64,000 bases of DNA from Burkholderiales bacterium JOSHI_001 (lineage in GTDB: Bacteria > Pseudomonadota > Gammaproteobacteria > Burkholderiales > Burkholderiaceae_C): the NCBI GenBank assembly GCA_000244995.1, contig CM001438.1, positions 2,442,090 to 2,506,089 on the forward strand. Direction: 5' to 3'. The position numbers were made by a program, and so were the translations under genes. Positions 62,121 through 64,000 of the stretch are shown one piece after another (the first letter of the stretch is position 1; each line of letters begins with the position of its first letter). Under the pieces are notes generated by a model. The model saw only the letters and a list, made by a program, of their open reading frames with translations. It had not been told where the DNA came from and made no database searches.

Positions 62121-63152
62121 GTGGACCAGGTCCTGATCAACCTCCTGAACGGCCTCAGCTCCGGGCTGCTGCTGTTCATGCTGAGTTCCGGCCTCACGCT
62201 GATACTCAGCATGATGGGTGTGCTGAATTTCGCCCATGCCAGCTTCTACATGCTGGGGGCCTACATCGGCTTTTCGCTCACCGGCGTGCTGGGTTTCTGG
62301 CCGGCCCTGCTGCTGGCGCCGCTGGCAGTGGGTGTGCTGGGTGGCTTGTTCGAGCGGGGCGCCTTGCGCCGCGTGCACAAGTTCGGCCATGTGCCTGAAC
62401 TGCTGATCACCTTCGGCCTGAGCTACGTGATCCTGGAAGTGGTGCAACTGGTGTGGGGCCGCACGCCGGTGCCTTTCCAGCCGCCGGCCGGGCTGCAGGG
62501 CCCGGCCTTCACCCTGGTGCAGAGCACGCGCGACGGCATGTCCCTGGCGCTGGGCGCGGCGCCGGCCGAACTGTGCGCCGGTGCGGCCGACGTGGTGGTG
62601 AAGTGTTCGCGCTTCCCGATGACGCGGGCCTTCATGATGCTGGTGGCCCTGCTGATGCTGCTGGCGCTGTGGCTGCTGCTCACGCGCACCCGCATCGGCC
62701 TCATCATCCAGGCCGCGCTGACGCACCCCGAGATGGTGGAAGCGCTGGGCCACGACGTGCCCAAGGTCTTCATGCTGGTCTTCGGCAGCGGTTGCGCCCT
62801 GGCCGGGCTGGCCGGCGTCATCGGCGGCATCACCTTCATCACGGAACCGGCCATGGCCGCGGTGGTGGGCTCCATCATCTTCGTGGTGGTGGTGGTGGGC
62901 GGCATGGGTTCGCTGGCCGGGGCCTTTGTGGGCAGCCTGGTGGTGGGCCTGCTGCAGACCCTGCCGCTGACGGTGGACGCGTCGCTGGCCGACCTGATCA
63001 ACCGCCTGGGCGGCCAGGTCAGCGCCAGCACTTTCGGCTGGCCGCTGCTGCGCATCACGCTGGCGCAAGCGGCGCCCATCCTGCCCTACCTGCTGCTGGT
63101 GCTGATCCTGATCTTCCGGCCCAAGGGCCTGCTGGGCACGCGGGAAGGCTGA
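62121..63152 (+). CDS. LivH-type branched-chain amino acid ABC transporter permease
   Basis: 343 aa from a GTG at 62121. About eight membrane segments. Family marks are INLLNGLSSGLLLFMLSSGL at the N-terminus, GVLNFAHASFYMLGAY, the RTRIGLIIQAALTHPEMVEALG cytoplasmic loop and MGSLAGAFVGSLVVGL. It is longer than the usual 290-310 aa because of extra sequence around residues 125-165, with two Cys (ELCAGAADVVVKCSRFP). It pairs with the LivM-like permease that starts 4 bases later. Confidence 0.92.
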   Translation: MDQVLINLLNGLSSGLLLFMLSSGLTLILSMMGVLNFAHASFYMLGAYIGFSLTGVLGFWPALLLAPLAVGVLGGLFERGALRRVHKFGHVPELLITFGLSYVILEVVQLVWGRTPVPFQPPAGLQGPAFTLVQSTRDGMSLALGAAPAELCAGAADVVVKCSRFPMTRAFMMLVALLMLLALWLLLTRTRIGLIIQAALTHPEMVEALGHDVPKVFMLVFGSGCALAGLAGVIGGITFITEPAMAAVVGSIIFVVVVVGGMGSLAGAFVGSLVVGLLQTLPLTVDASLADLINRLGGQVSASTFGWPLLRITLAQAAPILPYLLLVLILIFRPKGLLGTREG

Positions 63153-63156
63153 AAGC

Positions 63157-64000
63157 ATGCAAGTCAGCGATTCACGCACCTTTTTCCGCCCGCGGCTGCT
63201 GAGCGGCCGCGCCTGGATGGTCTGGGCCGGCTTTGCCATCGTGCTCATCGTGGCGCCGCTGCTGTGGACCAGCAGCTTCGCCCAGACCCTGCTGTCGCAG
63301 GTAGGCATCGCCATCATTGCCTGCCTGGCCTACAACATGCTGCTGGGGCAGGGCGGCATGCTCAGCTTCGGCCACGCGGTGTACAGCGGCCTGGGTTCCT
63401 TCCTGGCCATTCACACCTTGAATCTGGCCGCGGCAGGCACGCTGTGGATGCCGGTCAGCCTGATCCCCTTGGTGGGCGGCTTCGCGGGCCTGTTCTTTGC
63501 CGCGCTGTTGGGCTACGTCACCACCAAGAAGGCCGGAACCACCTTCGCGATGATCACCATGGGCATTGGTGAGCTGGTGTGGTCCATGTCGCTGATGATC
63601 CCGGAATTCTTCGGCGGCGAAGGTGGCATCACCACCAACCGCGTGGTGGGCCAGCCCTTCCTGGGCATCAGCTTCGGGCCGCAGATCCAGGTGTACTACC
63701 TGATTGCGGTGTACTGCTTCGTCAGCACCGCGGCCATGTACGCCTTCACCCGCACGCCGCTGGGGCGCATGCTCAACGCCGTGCGCGACAACCCGGAGCG
63801 GGTGGAGTTCATCGGCTACAGCACCCAGAGCGTGCGTTACCTGGCCTTCATGGCCTCGGGCTTCTTCAGTGGCATCGCCGGCGGGCTGGGGGCGCTGAAC
63901 TTCGAGATCGTCACCGCCGAAGTGGTGGGCGCGGCGCGTTCGGGCGGCTACCTGCTGTTCGTGTTCCTGGGCGGGGCCACTTTCTTCATCGGACCCATCA
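63157..64000 (+). CDS. LivM-type branched-chain amino acid ABC transporter permease (3' end outside window)
   Basis: 281 codons are visible from the ATG at 63157 with no stop before the window ends. Marks of LivM are ACLAYNMLLGQGGMLSFGHA, AGTTFAMITMGIGELVW, TPLGRMLNAVRDNPERVEFIG and FFSGIAGGLGALNFEIVTAE. About eight membrane segments are seen so far. It starts 4 bases after the LivH-like stop. The ATPase genes (LivG/LivF-like) would be expected to the right of the window. Confidence 0.92.
   Translation, partial: MQVSDSRTFFRPRLLSGRAWMVWAGFAIVLIVAPLLWTSSFAQTLLSQVGIAIIACLAYNMLLGQGGMLSFGHAVYSGLGSFLAIHTLNLAAAGTLWMPVSLIPLVGGFAGLFFAALLGYVTTKKAGTTFAMITMGIGELVWSMSLMIPEFFGGEGGITTNRVVGQPFLGISFGPQIQVYYLIAVYCFVSTAAMYAFTRTPLGRMLNAVRDNPERVEFIGYSTQSVRYLAFMASGFFSGIAGGLGALNFEIVTAEVVGAARSGGYLLFVFLGGATFFIGPI

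Overview
The window is high-GC DNA with dense, often overlapping genes. It suggests a betaproteobacterium of the Burkholderiales, in the Rubrivivax/Ideonella/Leptothrix neighbourhood. This is inferred from gene content and order: map-glnD, yciB-bolA-ppiC, FAH-maiA-pgeF, a class I phaC followed by phaB, DUF2788 and DUF2189 genes, and a FecR/DUF6600 gene. I could not run a database search. I recognised no tRNA, rRNA, CRISPR array, insertion sequence or prophage.

Region 1 (1-32457) is a biofilm-adhesin locus built around type I secretion. The window opens inside the EAL end of a degenerate, LapD-like c-di-GMP receptor on the + strand. Facing it on the - strand are two large type I substrates. 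The first is a 2041-aa protein with cadherin/VCBS-like repeats, a von Willebrand A domain and a type I C-terminal target. The second is a roughly 6969-aa giant RTX adhesin with an N-terminal retention module. Upstream of the giant are its HlyD-type adaptor (LapC-like) and ABC exporter with a dead C39 domain (LapB-like), in a tightly coupled operon led by a Nudix hydrolase. The adhesin contains a five-fold 735-bp tandem array in exact register and a larger near-identical duplication with a 3348-bp offset. Rho-independent terminators follow both substrate genes. No LapG protease or TolC-type outer-membrane channel is in the window.

Region 2 (32529-38501) is metabolic. It carries a fumarylacetoacetate/fumarylpyruvate hydrolase, maleylacetoacetate isomerase, PgeF, a small membrane protein, PHA synthase (phaC) and acetoacetyl-CoA reductase (phaB), then a convergent pair of membrane proteins (YitT-like, DUF2788). 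phaA is absent. The phaC upstream region has two palindromes that share a half-site.

Region 3 (38539-48713, all - strand) has a DUF2189 membrane protein, a CHASE2 hybrid histidine kinase with its LysM/FecR periplasmic partner, and the overlapping operon map-glnD-mnmH.

Region 4 (48848-58736) has purL and def, a FecR/DUF6600 envelope protein, a divergent TesA-like esterase and YbbA-like ATPase whose start codons share one CATG, and the ppiC-bolA-yciB group.

Region 5 (58953-64000) has an acyl-CoA ligase followed by a branched-chain-amino-acid-type ABC uptake operon: binding protein, LivH-like permease, and a LivM-like permease cut by the window end. A strong terminator lies inside this operon, after the binding-protein gene.
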